Shown one piece after another: positions 34,582 through 44,066 of a DNA stretch of 64,000 bases. Each line of letters opens with the position of its first letter. The first letter of the stretch is position 1. Origin of the DNA: Dyadobacter sp. CY312 (lineage in GTDB: Bacteria > Bacteroidota > Bacteroidia > Cytophagales > Spirosomataceae); assembly GCF_021390535.1 (NCBI RefSeq), contig NZ_JAJUXG010000012.1, positions 310,001 to 374,000 on the forward strand, read 5' to 3'. The notes under the pieces are model-generated. The model was given only the letters and a program-made list of their open reading frames with translations. It made no database searches and was not told the DNA's origin. The position numbers were made by a program, and so were the translations under genes.

Positions 34582-34603
34582 AGAGGCACTTGCGGGTGCC
34601 TCT
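34582..34603. terminator. hairpin between the small helical gene and uxaB
   Basis: AGAGGCAC at 34582-34589 pairs with GTGCCTCT at 34596-34603. On the minus strand it is followed by a weak T-rich run, so it may terminate the transcript of the gene ending at 34637. Confidence 0.6.
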
Positions 34604-34636
34604 TTGCTGTTTGATTCAATATTTCACCAACTTTAA

Positions 34637-34927
34637 TTAAATGGCAGCCGAGAGTTTCTCAATATTTTCATCGTATTTTAAATTTGTGCTGTTTTCCGGG
34701 TAGAACTTTGCCAGAACCTGTCGTATAAGAGACAAAGTTTGTGGTGACTGAACGGAAGGAGCAATTAACTGATCAATGAGCTGACTCATCAATTTTGTCT
34801 TTTTTGATTCGTACTGCGACGACATGAATGAAGAGGTATCAATATTATCGTGCAATAAAATCATTGCATCAACTTTTTTGATGTCTTCAATAAGGTCTAT
34901 AAGTTTAAAAACCTGAGAATTATTCAT
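34637..34927 (-). CDS. small helical protein, partner of a nucleotidyltransferase-like gene
   Basis: A 96-residue, mostly helical protein with no signal peptide (MNNSQVFKLIDLIEDIKKVDAMILLHDNID). It starts 10 bases after the stop of the nucleotidyltransferase-like gene on the same strand, which suggests the two are made together. Its family is not recognised. The arrangement recalls two-gene toxin-antitoxin or nucleotidyltransferase/helical-partner cassettes, but the HEPN motif is not evident and the role is inferred only from position and size. Confidence 0.6.
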   Translation of the reverse strand: MNNSQVFKLIDLIEDIKKVDAMILLHDNIDTSSFMSSQYESKKTKLMSQLIDQLIAPSVQSPQTLSLIRQVLAKFYPENSTNLKYDENIEKLSAAI

Positions 34928-34937
34928 GGTCTGATTT

Positions 34938-35417
34938 TTAAAATTGTAACTCCAAAAATCCTTTTGGGCTTTTTACGCCACTACGGTTTCTTTTAGCTTT
35001 ATCAAATAAATCCATCCAATATAACCTGTCTCCCACATACAAAGGATAGTTTATATGATCTCTTGGATAAACCAAAACTATGTAGGCGTCTAGTTCAAAG
35101 TTAGTTAAAGAAAAAGGATATTTAAACCTATCCAATCGCTTGTCATTGTTTTCTAGTTCTTTATAATTTATAAAGCTTACAATGTCAATATCTGCCGGAT
35201 CCGGTTTTTTGCTAATAAAAGAACCATCTATCCACTGTAACAATGAGCTTTCTGTCAGCTGACTTTTCAACAAATTAGAATATTCAACATATTTTGTGAA
35301 TAGATGCCTTCGTCTTTCAGAATCTATATTATCAACAAACTCAGATTCCAGTTCTGCCAAGTTCGAAGAGATGTTAAGATTTGGAACTAAGAAACCCTTT
35401 GCGTTGAAATGTAGCAT
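34938..35417 (-). CDS. nucleotidyltransferase-fold protein (DUF6932-like)
   Basis: A 159-residue protein with the core of a minimal nucleotidyltransferase: G65-S66-F in WIDGSF, then D76-I-D78 in PADIDIVSF at the expected spacing, and a third acidic residue D110 in FELDAYIVLVYP. In this superfamily the two or three acidic residues hold metal ions and move a nucleoside monophosphate onto a protein, RNA or drug. It looks like DUF6932. It is encoded 29 bases downstream of lon and just upstream of a small helical protein. Toxin or defence roles are plausible but not shown. The gene is more AT-rich than lon. Confidence 0.75.
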   Translation of the reverse strand: MLHFNAKGFLVPNLNISSNLAELESEFVDNIDSERRRHLFTKYVEYSNLLKSQLTESSLLQWIDGSFISKKPDPADIDIVSFINYKELENNDKRLDRFKYPFSLTNFELDAYIVLVYPRDHINYPLYVGDRLYWMDLFDKAKRNRSGVKSPKGFLELQF

Positions 35418-35446
35418 AGTGTTTGTCGATTCTAAAGTCTAACAAC

Positions 35447-37963
35447 TCAAACATCCACCGTTACAAACCCGCTTTCCTCTTTTTCCTTTTTTTCTTCCGG
35501 AAAAACGAACTGGGTAGCGTTCTTAACTTTTTCGGGAAGCAAAGCAATCGCCAGTACTTCATCAATCTGATCCACGTAATGGAAAGTCAGATCCTTGATG
35601 TAGTTTGCTGGTACTTCTTCCACATCCTTACGATTTTTAACGCAAAGAATAATTTCACGAACACCTGCGCGGCGCGCTGCAAGAATTTTCTCTTTCACAC
35701 CACCAACAGGAAGCACTTTTCCACGAAGCGTGATTTCTCCCGTCATGGCCAGATAAGGCTTTATACGGCGCTGGGTGAATATGGAAGCCATGGAGGTTAC
35801 CATTGTTACACCGGCAGAAGGACCATCTTTTGGTACCGCACCAGCCGGAACGTGTACGTGCAGATCGTAGTGATTGAAAATACGGTAGTCAATACCCATA
35901 CGGTCCGCATTGGCTTTCAGATACGAAAGGGCAGCCACAGCCGATTCTTTCATGACATCTCCCAATTGTCCCGACAAAGTCAATCCGCCTTTTCCACGGC
36001 TCAGACTTGTTTCAATAAACAGGATTTCTCCTCCAACAGATGTCCAGGCAAGGCCCGTTACAACACCTGCGAAATCGTTATCCTGATAAAGGTCTTTGTC
36101 AAATATTTCCGCTCCAAGGTATTTTTCAACCTGTTCGGTTTTGATTGTTTTAGGATATTCCTGCTCCATCGCTACTGATTTTGCAATTTTCCTGACCACA
36201 GCACCTACCTTTTGTTCCAGATTACGAACACCTGATTCACGGGTATATCCTTCAATGATCTTAACCAGAGCGGTATCGTCCATTTTTACATCAGTTGCCT
36301 TCAATCCGTGGTCTTTCCGTTGCTTGGGAACCAGGTATCTTTTCGCAATCTGCAATTTCTCCTCAATCGTGTAACCGGTCATTTCAATGATCTCCATACG
36401 GTCACGAAGGGCCGGATGAATGGTGTCCAGAGAATTGGCCGTTGCAACGAACAAGACTTTCGAAAGGTCATATTCTACTTCCAGATAGTTGTCTGTAAAA
36501 GAAGAATTTTGTTCAGGATCCAGTACTTCAAGCAAAGCCGAAGAAGGATCGCCACGGTAGTCGGAGCTTACTTTATCTATTTCATCCAGAATGAAAACAG
36601 GATTGGCAGAGCCGGCCTTTTTGATATTCTGAATGATTTTGCCAGGCATTGCCCCTATATAAGTTTTTCTATGGCCACGAATCTCGGCTTCGTCATGCAC
36701 ACCACCCAAAGCCATACGGATGTATTCCCGGTTGAGTGCTTTGGCGATCGATTTACCCAAAGAAGTTTTTCCAACTCCCGGAGGGCCATAAAGACAAAGA
36801 ATCGGTGCTTTCAGATTACCTTTCAGTTTGAGAACAGCAAGGTATTCGATGATCCGCTCCTTCACTTTTTCAAGTCCGAAATGGTCAGCGTCCAGGATTT
36901 TCTGAGCTCTTACCAGATCGAAATTGTCTTTAGTATATTGCGACCATGGGAGGTCCACAAGGTTTTCCAGATAATTCATCGTCACCGGATATTCGGGTGC
37001 CATTGGATTAATCCTTTGAAGCTTGTTCAGTTCTTTTTCAAAATGCGCTTTTACAGTATCAGGCCATTTTTTCTGGCTTGCTTTGAGACGAATCTCATCC
37101 ATATCACGCTCCGGGCTGTCGATCCCCAATTCGTCATGCAAAACCTTGATCTGCTGACGAAGGAAATAATCCCGCTGCTGCTGGTCAATATCAGAGCTTG
37201 CTTTTGACTGGATCTCACGTTTCAGTTCAAGCATCTCAATTTCCCGCATCATGTATTGCAGCAAAAGAGTGGCTTGTTTATGTCCGTTACGTTCTTCAAG
37301 CAGCTTTTGCTTGTCGGCAACTTCTACATTGATATTGGAAGAAAGGAAATGGATCAGGAAAACCGGACTTTCAATGTTGTCCAGCGCAATGCGTGCTTCC
37401 TGCGGAATTTCCGGATTAAGTCGCATGATTTTATGCGCGCCATCTCTCAAAGACTGCAACAATGCCTTGGATTCCTTTTTCGTAGGAGCTACAAAAGTAT
37501 CTTCAATCGCCTGAACAGAAGCTGTAATGTACGGGTCTTCGCTGATGATCGATTTGATCTCAAAACGCTGCCTTCCCTGTACAATGATCGTTACATTGCC
37601 GTCCGGTAAAGTGATCATTTTCAGGATTTGAGCTACTGTTCCAACACTGTAAAGATCCTCAGCTGTCGGATCTTCCTTGTTAGGTTTCTCCTGCGTTACA
37701 GCTCCTAAAATGCGGAGGTTGATGTCCGAGTTGCGGTATATTTTCTTTACCAGTCGAATGGCTTTCTGGCGTACTACGGTTACAGGAATTACCATTCCCG
37801 GGAAGAGAACAGTTTGCCTTATTGGTAATATAGCGAGTTCGTTAGGCAGTTCAAAAGGCTCATCGGATCCGTCAGGACCTCCGAGAGGGACAATTTCAAG
37901 GCTATCCATATCCGAATCGGACATCAGTAGCCGACTATATAAGTCAGAAGGTTCAAATTTCAT
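35447..37963 (-). CDS. lon: Lon ATP-dependent protease
   Basis: A cytoplasmic hexameric AAA+ serine protease that removes misfolded and short-lived regulatory proteins. The 838 residues contain the N-terminal substrate-binding domain (about 40-240), a coiled coil, the AAA+ module (GPPGVGKTS about 390-398 and VFILDEIDK), and the C-terminal peptidase with the catalytic dyad S716 in PKDGPSAG and K759 in GGVKEK. The C-terminal tail ends in an acidic, lysine-rich stretch ([16 protein letters not shown]). A perfect 17-base palindrome lies seven bases before the ATG. The two small genes downstream may be co-transcribed. Confidence 0.96.
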   Translation of the reverse strand: MKFEPSDLYSRLLMSDSDMDSLEIVPLGGPDGSDEPFELPNELAILPIRQTVLFPGMVIPVTVVRQKAIRLVKKIYRNSDINLRILGAVTQEKPNKEDPTAEDLYSVGTVAQILKMITLPDGNVTIIVQGRQRFEIKSIISEDPYITASVQAIEDTFVAPTKKESKALLQSLRDGAHKIMRLNPEIPQEARIALDNIESPVFLIHFLSSNINVEVADKQKLLEERNGHKQATLLLQYMMREIEMLELKREIQSKASSDIDQQQRDYFLRQQIKVLHDELGIDSPERDMDEIRLKASQKKWPDTVKAHFEKELNKLQRINPMAPEYPVTMNYLENLVDLPWSQYTKDNFDLVRAQKILDADHFGLEKVKERIIEYLAVLKLKGNLKAPILCLYGPPGVGKTSLGKSIAKALNREYIRMALGGVHDEAEIRGHRKTYIGAMPGKIIQNIKKAGSANPVFILDEIDKVSSDYRGDPSSALLEVLDPEQNSSFTDNYLEVEYDLSKVLFVATANSLDTIHPALRDRMEIIEMTGYTIEEKLQIAKRYLVPKQRKDHGLKATDVKMDDTALVKIIEGYTRESGVRNLEQKVGAVVRKIAKSVAMEQEYPKTIKTEQVEKYLGAEIFDKDLYQDNDFAGVVTGLAWTSVGGEILFIETSLSRGKGGLTLSGQLGDVMKESAVAALSYLKANADRMGIDYRIFNHYDLHVHVPAGAVPKDGPSAGVTMVTSMASIFTQRRIKPYLAMTGEITLRGKVLPVGGVKEKILAARRAGVREIILCVKNRKDVEEVPANYIKDLTFHYVDQIDEVLAIALLPEKVKNATQFVFPEEKKEKEESGFVTVDV

Positions 37964-37969
37964 AGGCGG

Positions 37970-37986
37970 TCTGTCAATATGACAGA
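37970..37986. promoter_or_regulatory. palindrome next to the lon start codon
   Basis: TCTGTCA at 37970-37976 and TGACAGA at 37980-37986 form a perfect palindrome with a three-base centre, in the 5' leader of lon, seven bases from the start codon. It could be an operator or an RNA hairpin that limits translation initiation. Confidence 0.45.
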
Positions 37987-38090
37987 ATATCTTTTCCCAA
38001 TATATAAATAATGACTTTCAAAAGAAAGGGAATATATAACAAAATAGCCATGCCATAGTTCATTATGTCAGGCTTTGGTAAGTTAACCAA

Positions 38091-38657
38091 TTACAGAGAA
38101 TGAACAAGTTGTCCCTTCTTGAAAAGGTAGGTTTTCTTACCGGACGAAATGGTAATATTCGTCATATTTACCTGGTCGTCAAACGTTTCTGCTAAAATGC
38201 TATTTTGAAGTTTGTGACCTGTCAACGGCATTTTAAAAGGGATTTCTGCATAAACCCAGGTAGCATCTTCTTCCTGTTCTTTTCCAAGGTATCGAATCGG
38301 CAAAACCTTTTTTTGATCGTCGGCAAGTACAAAATGCTTTTGAATGTAACCCGATACAAAGGAGTCGTTCTGGTCGTTATTCTTAATCGAAAACCGGCTG
38401 TTACCATTGGTTTGACCTAATGCCCTTTCCAGATCGTCGGTAAAAATCCGGATACTCACTTCAAACAATCTGGTGCCGGGATTGTACTGCATCTGTGTAA
38501 CGCTCACATGGTAATCATGTTTGGGAGATGCAGAAATCAAAAAAAAGGAAGAAACTAAAATGATAAAAGTTGAAAAACGAAGGAAGGAGAAAGGAGAAAA
38601 GTGCCTGGTGTTCAGTCTGATTAATTTTCCTCCGTCCTTCATTTTTCCATTATCCAT
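38091..38657 (-). CDS. DUF6702-like exported protein
   Basis: A 188-residue protein with a polar N-terminus and a single hydrophobic segment (FLRFSTFIILVSSFFLISASP) that may be a signal peptide with an extended start. The mature part (HDYHVSVTQMQYNPGTRLFEVSIRIFTDDLERAL) matches the DUF6702 pattern, beta-rich and of unknown function. It is encoded 5 bases downstream of rseP and probably co-transcribed with it. Two in-frame ATG codons (38657 and 38642) make the start uncertain. Confidence 0.75.
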   Translation of the reverse strand: MDNGKMKDGGKLIRLNTRHFSPFSFLRFSTFIILVSSFFLISASPKHDYHVSVTQMQYNPGTRLFEVSIRIFTDDLERALGQTNGNSRFSIKNNDQNDSFVSGYIQKHFVLADDQKKVLPIRYLGKEQEEDATWVYAEIPFKMPLTGHKLQNSILAETFDDQVNMTNITISSGKKTYLFKKGQLVHSL

Positions 38658-38662
38658 TTTAA

Positions 38663-40057
38663 TTAAAATATCACTTTCCAGACATCATTGAAAATCGCAA
38701 ATGCCATTAGTCCAAGCAGAAGAACCATACCAACCTTCTGTGCATTTTCGAGGAATGCATCGGATGGTTTACGTCCTGAAATGATTTCGTAAGAAAGTAT
38801 AACTGCATGGCCACCATCCAGTGCAGGAATAGGCAGGGCGTTCATAAATGCAAGTACCATAGATAAAAGTCCGGTTAGGCGCCAGAATTTGCCCCAATCC
38901 CAAACACCACCAAACATACGCGCGATCCCGATAGGACCGCTCAATGCTTTGGATGCCGAAACTTCACCACGGAAAATTTTACCAAAACCTTTAATATTGT
39001 TATAAACCACACCAAAGGCATCAGCTGTACCAGCGCTTATAGCCTGCGGCAATGTGTATTCAACAGTTGTGAAATTCAGGAGCGTTTGAGATCCGAATCC
39101 GATGGTTCCTTCCGGAGTTACTTCCACAGGCAGCGATTTTTGCTCTGCTCCACGTTGAACTACCACCGTTGTTTGTTTGCCTTTAAGCTTTTTCAATTCT
39201 GCCTGCAATTCGTCGAAGTAGCGGATTGGTGCGCCATTAATCCCGATGATGCGATCATCTACCTTAATACCCGCTTTTTCAGCGTTGGATCCCGGTGCCA
39301 GTTCTCCAATTTTGAAAGGAGCACGTGGAAGAATGAAAGTTCCTTTTTCGTCCAGATCAGCCAACTGCTCGATCATGTTGTTAGGAATATCAATCTGAAT
39401 TTCCTCTCCGTTGCGGTCGATGGTGTAAGAGCTGTTGGATCCCATAAGTACTTCCGGGCCAATAATATCTCTGAAATCGTTATAAGGTTTTCCGTTCACC
39501 TTCACGATTTTATCACCGGTTTTCAATCCAATTTCTTCTGCAAGGGGGCTCGCAACGATTCCGTATTTGTTCAATTCTGTGCTTGGTAAAATTTGCTCTC
39601 CTTCATTGTAAGCAAGTACTACGAAGATGAAAATACCAACGATCACGTTTACGATAATTCCACCAAGCATCACGATAAGTCGTTGCCAGGCTGGTTTAGA
39701 GCGGAATTCCCATGGCTGTGGTTCTGAACTCATGGCTGCGGTATCCATCGACTCATCGATCATACCTGATATTTTTACAAAACCTCCAAGCGGGATAGCT
39801 CCGATTCCGTATTCTGTTTCTCCTCTTTGTAAGCTAAATATTTTGGGAGGAAAGCCGATGTAGAACTTCTCTACCCGCATACCGAACAGCTTGGCTGCTG
39901 CCATATGCCCCCATTCATGCAATCCTACGAGTATGGACAAGCCCAAAATAAGCTGTCCTGCCATTACTATTACTTCCAGGGCTCCTGGCCACCATTCCTG
40001 TATTCCTTCCAAAATTGACAATCCCAATACGAACTGTCCCGCCATCATTACTATCAT
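38663..40057 (-). CDS. rseP: RseP family intramembrane zinc protease with duplicated N-terminus
   Basis: A site-2-type protease in the inner membrane that cuts anti-sigma or signal peptides within the membrane. The active site HEWGH is at 47-51, the second metal motif NALPIPALDGG lies near 405-415, and there are two PDZ-like domains between about 165 and 330. Oddly, the first 31 residues repeat the next 27: MAGQFVLGLSILEGIQEWW then MAGQLILGLSILVGLHEWG, and the first copy lacks the histidines. The DNA shows a diverged 81-base tandem duplication. A start at the second copy (39964) would give the usual protein, so the upstream copy may be untranslated. Confidence 0.88.
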   Translation of the reverse strand: MIVMMAGQFVLGLSILEGIQEWWPGALEVIVMAGQLILGLSILVGLHEWGHMAAAKLFGMRVEKFYIGFPPKIFSLQRGETEYGIGAIPLGGFVKISGMIDESMDTAAMSSEPQPWEFRSKPAWQRLIVMLGGIIVNVIVGIFIFVVLAYNEGEQILPSTELNKYGIVASPLAEEIGLKTGDKIVKVNGKPYNDFRDIIGPEVLMGSNSSYTIDRNGEEIQIDIPNNMIEQLADLDEKGTFILPRAPFKIGELAPGSNAEKAGIKVDDRIIGINGAPIRYFDELQAELKKLKGKQTTVVVQRGAEQKSLPVEVTPEGTIGFGSQTLLNFTTVEYTLPQAISAGTADAFGVVYNNIKGFGKIFRGEVSASKALSGPIGIARMFGGVWDWGKFWRLTGLLSMVLAFMNALPIPALDGGHAVILSYEIISGRKPSDAFLENAQKVGMVLLLGLMAFAIFNDVWKVIF

Positions 40058-40206
40058 TCAGGTTATTATAAGCGTTATTTATTAGAGATATTCATTTTAA
40101 ATTCAGCCCCACGCATGTTGCTGTTATCCACAAACGTAATTATGAATGGTAAAGTTACGTAAAACAGCCGATATCATTTGAAGCAGTTTCAATTAGGCTT
40201 ATTTTG

Positions 40207-42024
40207 TTACTTATCCGGACCAATGTCGATACCCATCATTTTCATGAGTTCAGATGCATTGAAACTACGGCATATTCCCTCATGAAGTTTGTAATCAAAA
40301 TGCAATTGCCCGTTTTCTACATCCGAACGGAAATGGAAGTTGTGAACGTAATTTTCAGTAGCTCCCCATTCGCCCAGTTCAAGGTCGTGGGTGGAGACAA
40401 ACCCTGCCGACTTTTTGGGATGCAATTGCCTGATCAGTGCTTCGGCTCCGCGGTGGCGGTCTGCCGAGTTTGTGCCTTTCAAAATTTCATCCAACAGGTA
40501 AAATACAGGCGCTTGATTCACCTCATCAGCCATTTCCAATAATTGCCTCAGTCTTTTCAACTCAGCATAAAACGACGAAGTATTTTCTTCGAGTGAATCC
40601 TGGGTTCGCATGCTACTGAAAACCCTCACCGGCGTGCAGGAAAATTTGGCGGCCGACACAACCGCTCCCGCCTGAGCAAGCACGATATTGAGCCCGATGG
40701 TTCTCAAAAAGGTACTTTTACCCGACATGTTAGAGCCGGTTACAAGAATGGTTTGTCCCATTCCGCTCATCGAAAAATCGTTACTTACCCGTTGTTCCTT
40801 CGGAATAAGCGGATGTCCCATATTTTGTGCCTCAATCACAACCCCGTTTTCCCAGGTCACTTGGGGAATCACATATTCCGGGTGAGCATAAGCATGTCCT
40901 GCCAAACTGTTCATTGCCTCAACGTCAGCCAATACGTCCAACCAATCGTTTAAATGTGTGTAGTGAGCTGCTTTCCACTTTTCCAGCCCTGCGATGCAAT
41001 GTAGGTCCCAGAGAGAAGGAATACCGACGAACAAAGAGAAAAAGACATTGTTACGGTAATCCAGTTTTTCAAACAGACTGCCGACTTCTTTGAGTGCCTT
41101 TGAAGAGCCTGAAATAAGTGCTTTCCTTTCATTCCACCATCTGGAACGGTGCGGTGCAGTTTCAGCCAGCTCAAGCAATTCAGAATAGGCAGTAAGCGTA
41201 AAACCCAGGGCTGTGGTACGGTTGGTAACGGAAAGAATAGCTTCCTGAAAACGTTTCAACAGAACAGCGTGCCAGGCCAAGCTCAGGAGCAGAACCCAGC
41301 CCGGAATTATACCTGCAACGCAAAACCCGGCTACTAGTAAAGTTACAACCGGCCAAAAACGCCATTTTAGTGAATTTTTGAGTTCTGTTGGCAGGGTTTC
41401 TGATGACCAGGCACGAAAAGCACCTACCTGTTGTGCTGCATGTTCGTGGAGCAGAGCAGTGGCTTCCCATTTCTGACGTAAGTCTGTGTGCTTTTTAAAT
41501 TCTGCGGAGGCTTCCTGCCGCATCAGAATTTCTTCCAATCGAGCATGGTTTTTAAGCCAGTTTGCCAGTCGTTTGCTTCCTTCGGCGGTGCGGGTTCTGT
41601 TCAGCAACCGATAAAGCGAATACTCTCCAAATACATCAAGATCGGTAGCGTAGCTGTGATTTTTTTCTTGATAATGAACTCCTGTATCAGTTCTTTTAAA
41701 ACGGAAAGCCAGGCGTTCCAATTCATCTTCATTTACAGTCTGTAAGTTTCTCTGAAAATTTCGCTCTCTCTTCGCAGTCTGTTGTTTTTTCATCAATACA
41801 AAAAACAAAACCGTGAGAACAAGCGTACCAATCAGTATGGTGTTTATTGCCGTTTTATTGACCAGCCAAATGCTGAGCAAAAGGAGGAAGAAAACGAATA
41901 GTCTGGCAGCTGCTAATGTGTTGAAATTTTGCTGTGCTTCTTTTTCCGACAAGCGGGCTTTGTCCAACTCATTTTGAAAAAAAACAGAAGGGTTTTCTAC
42001 GTTGATATCTTTACTATTTTCCAT
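40207..42024 (-). CDS. membrane-anchored MutS-family ATPase
   Basis: A 605-residue protein whose C-terminal 180 residues are a MutS-type ATPase: Walker A TGSNMSGKST at 429-438, the MutS-specific SSMRTQDSLEENTSSFYAE and Walker B VFYLLDEI at 507-514, with STHDLELGE. The mismatch-recognition domain of MutS1 is missing. Instead there are two pairs of hydrophobic helices (about 42-80 and 225-262) that should place it in the inner membrane. Such MutS-like membrane proteins are found in Bacteroidota; a role in DNA structure handling is only inferred. Its start codon overlaps the stop of the ABC transporter gene by one base, so they form an operon. Confidence 0.87.
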   Translation of the reverse strand: MENSKDINVENPSVFFQNELDKARLSEKEAQQNFNTLAAARLFVFFLLLLSIWLVNKTAINTILIGTLVLTVLFFVLMKKQQTAKRERNFQRNLQTVNEDELERLAFRFKRTDTGVHYQEKNHSYATDLDVFGEYSLYRLLNRTRTAEGSKRLANWLKNHARLEEILMRQEASAEFKKHTDLRQKWEATALLHEHAAQQVGAFRAWSSETLPTELKNSLKWRFWPVVTLLVAGFCVAGIIPGWVLLLSLAWHAVLLKRFQEAILSVTNRTTALGFTLTAYSELLELAETAPHRSRWWNERKALISGSSKALKEVGSLFEKLDYRNNVFFSLFVGIPSLWDLHCIAGLEKWKAAHYTHLNDWLDVLADVEAMNSLAGHAYAHPEYVIPQVTWENGVVIEAQNMGHPLIPKEQRVSNDFSMSGMGQTILVTGSNMSGKSTFLRTIGLNIVLAQAGAVVSAAKFSCTPVRVFSSMRTQDSLEENTSSFYAELKRLRQLLEMADEVNQAPVFYLLDEILKGTNSADRHRGAEALIRQLHPKKSAGFVSTHDLELGEWGATENYVHNFHFRSDVENGQLHFDYKLHEGICRSFNASELMKMMGIDIGPDK

Positions 42025-43835
42025 TAAAGGCTTTCTGTTGCTTCAAATTGTAATTTTATTAAACTGGCATACAGACCATTGTCGAGCAAGGAAAGCTGTT
42101 GATGCGTGCCTGACTCTGCAATCTGTCCTTCTTTGATCACATATATCTGATCAACCTTTCTGATCGTAGCAAGCCGGTGCGCAATCACAATTGTGGTCCG
42201 GTTTTTCATGAGTTCGTCCAACGCAATCTGAACCAGTTTTTCTGATTCTGCATCCAGCGAACTCGTTGCTTCGTCCAGAATAAGGATCTTCGGATCTTTT
42301 AAAATTGCTCTGGCAATGGCAATACGCTGGCGTTGGCCTCCCGAAAGTTTTATCCCGCGTTCACCCACAATGGTTTCCATTTTCTCTGGGAAAGATTCGA
42401 TGAATTCCAGCGCATGGGCACGTTTGGCTGCATCATAAACTTCGGCAGGCGTGGCAGAAGGTTTTCCATACAGGATATTTTCATGAATGGTACCTCCAAA
42501 CAGCATCACTTCCTGAGGAACAACCGCAATGTTTTTTCGTATTTCTGAAATGCCATATTCCGTAAGCGGTTTATTGTCAATCAGAATTTGACCAGAATTG
42601 TAGTTGTAGAAACGCAGCAAAAGCTGGATGATGGTGGACTTACCGGCACCACTGTAACCAACAAGTGCGATTTTTTCTCCTGATTGAATATCAAATGAAA
42701 TCCCCTTCAAAACAGGTAGATCCCGACGGGAAGGATACGAGAAATGGACGTTCTGGTAAGATACGTGGCCTTCAATCATTGCAGCCGGAATGGTAGAAGA
42801 TTCTTCCGGAGAAATTTCGGCGGGTTCTTCAAGAATCTCAAAAAGCCTTTCAGATGCACCTACGGTTTTGTTGATCTGGGCATACAAATCGCCCATGCCG
42901 CTGATGGATGCGCCGATGAAAGTGGTGTAGAGAATAAAAGTGAACAGATCTGCCAGATTCATTTCACCCGACTGCACCAGACCGGCTCCAAACCAAACCA
43001 CACCAACAATACCTCCAAAAAGAGCCAGAATCACGAAAGAAGCAAAACCGCCCCGGAAACGCGCTGCGTACAACGACAGATCCACAACACGTTGCAGAAT
43101 GGTGGTGTAACGATTTATTTCAAGGTGTTCGTTTGTAAATGCCTTCACAACATTCACCGATTGAAGCGTTTCTTCCGCCACTACGTTCGCTGCTGCGAGT
43201 TCGTCCTGTGCTTTTTTTGACAATCGGCGCATGTGCCTGCCAAAAAATACCGAAGCCACCACAAGCAAAGGGAATGTAGCAAGCATGAAAAGCGTCAACT
43301 TCCAGGATGTGTAAAATAGAATGGCAATACCGACGACAAGCGTAGCTATTTGTCTGAAAAGTTCAGCAATCGTGAAAGACAACAATCCCTGCAATTGCGA
43401 AACATCAGACGTAATCCTGCTGGTAAGCTCACCAACGCGCTTTTGTTCCAGATAGGTTACGGGAAGTGTGATAATCCTGCTGAAAACATCGGAACGGATA
43501 TTGAGCATAGATCTTTCACTCACAATAGTGAACAGATATATCCTGAAAAAGGAAAAGATCGCCTGTAGAATCAGAATAACAAAAAGAAGAATCGTTACCT
43601 GATTGATGGTGTAGGACGATTTTCCCTCCATTACTTCGATGATGCTTCCTATGAGCTTGGGAAATGCCAGTGAAGTGGCCGTGGAAAGCACCAGAAATAG
43701 CATTCCTGCTACGAAATATCCTTTATAGGGAAGGATATATTTGAAAAGCTTAAGTGTTATTTTAAGTCCGTCCCAGCTTATTTTCTTTACTGAAAAAGGA
43801 GATTTTTTCTCCGTATTAATGTCACCTTCGGCCAT
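42024..43835 (-). CDS. MsbA-like ABC exporter (half transporter)
   Basis: A 603-residue homodimeric ABC exporter. Six membrane helices lie between about 40 and 315, and a nucleotide-binding domain starts at about 355: FSYPSRRDLPVLKGISFDI, Walker A GYSGAGKS at 393-400, LSGGQRQRIAIARAILKDPKILILDEATSSLD and the H-loop AHRLAT. This arrangement is shared by MsbA lipid flippases and multidrug exporters, and the substrate cannot be fixed. It is co-transcribed with the membrane MutS gene downstream. On the minus strand TATTTTTG at 43930-43937 may be its -7 box. Confidence 0.9.
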   Translation of the reverse strand: MAEGDINTEKKSPFSVKKISWDGLKITLKLFKYILPYKGYFVAGMLFLVLSTATSLAFPKLIGSIIEVMEGKSSYTINQVTILLFVILILQAIFSFFRIYLFTIVSERSMLNIRSDVFSRIITLPVTYLEQKRVGELTSRITSDVSQLQGLLSFTIAELFRQIATLVVGIAILFYTSWKLTLFMLATFPLLVVASVFFGRHMRRLSKKAQDELAAANVVAEETLQSVNVVKAFTNEHLEINRYTTILQRVVDLSLYAARFRGGFASFVILALFGGIVGVVWFGAGLVQSGEMNLADLFTFILYTTFIGASISGMGDLYAQINKTVGASERLFEILEEPAEISPEESSTIPAAMIEGHVSYQNVHFSYPSRRDLPVLKGISFDIQSGEKIALVGYSGAGKSTIIQLLLRFYNYNSGQILIDNKPLTEYGISEIRKNIAVVPQEVMLFGGTIHENILYGKPSATPAEVYDAAKRAHALEFIESFPEKMETIVGERGIKLSGGQRQRIAIARAILKDPKILILDEATSSLDAESEKLVQIALDELMKNRTTIVIAHRLATIRKVDQIYVIKEGQIAESGTHQQLSLLDNGLYASLIKLQFEATESL

Positions 43836-44066
43836 TTTAAGCTGTAATTCGATATTTGGAATGCAGTTATTTAATCAGATCAGCGTTGTATACAATCGGC
43901 TGATGTTCATAGTACTGCAATTTTAGCCTCAAAAATACGCAATAAATATCAAGTACGTATTCCGAAAAGGACGGACGGTAAATGGTATTTGAGTGTAAAA
44001 GCTTGTTGTATATGGCAAAGGATTGAGAATTAGTTGTAAACTTTGTGGATTAATAAAATCTGAGGG
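43836..44066. other. divergent intergenic region upstream of the sensor gene
   Basis: About 230 bases between the ABC exporter and the 7TM sensor. It contains the candidate minus-strand -7 box TATTTTTG at 43930-43937 and, on the plus strand, GTAAACTTTG near 44036-44045, which is one base off the spacing of TAnnTTTG. No palindrome of note was seen. Confidence 0.4.

Noticed and set aside
36308-37207. Long open frame on the plus strand inside lon (also 35423-36178)
   Set aside because: It is antisense to a clearly conserved gene, has no recognisable domain and owes its length to lon codon bias.
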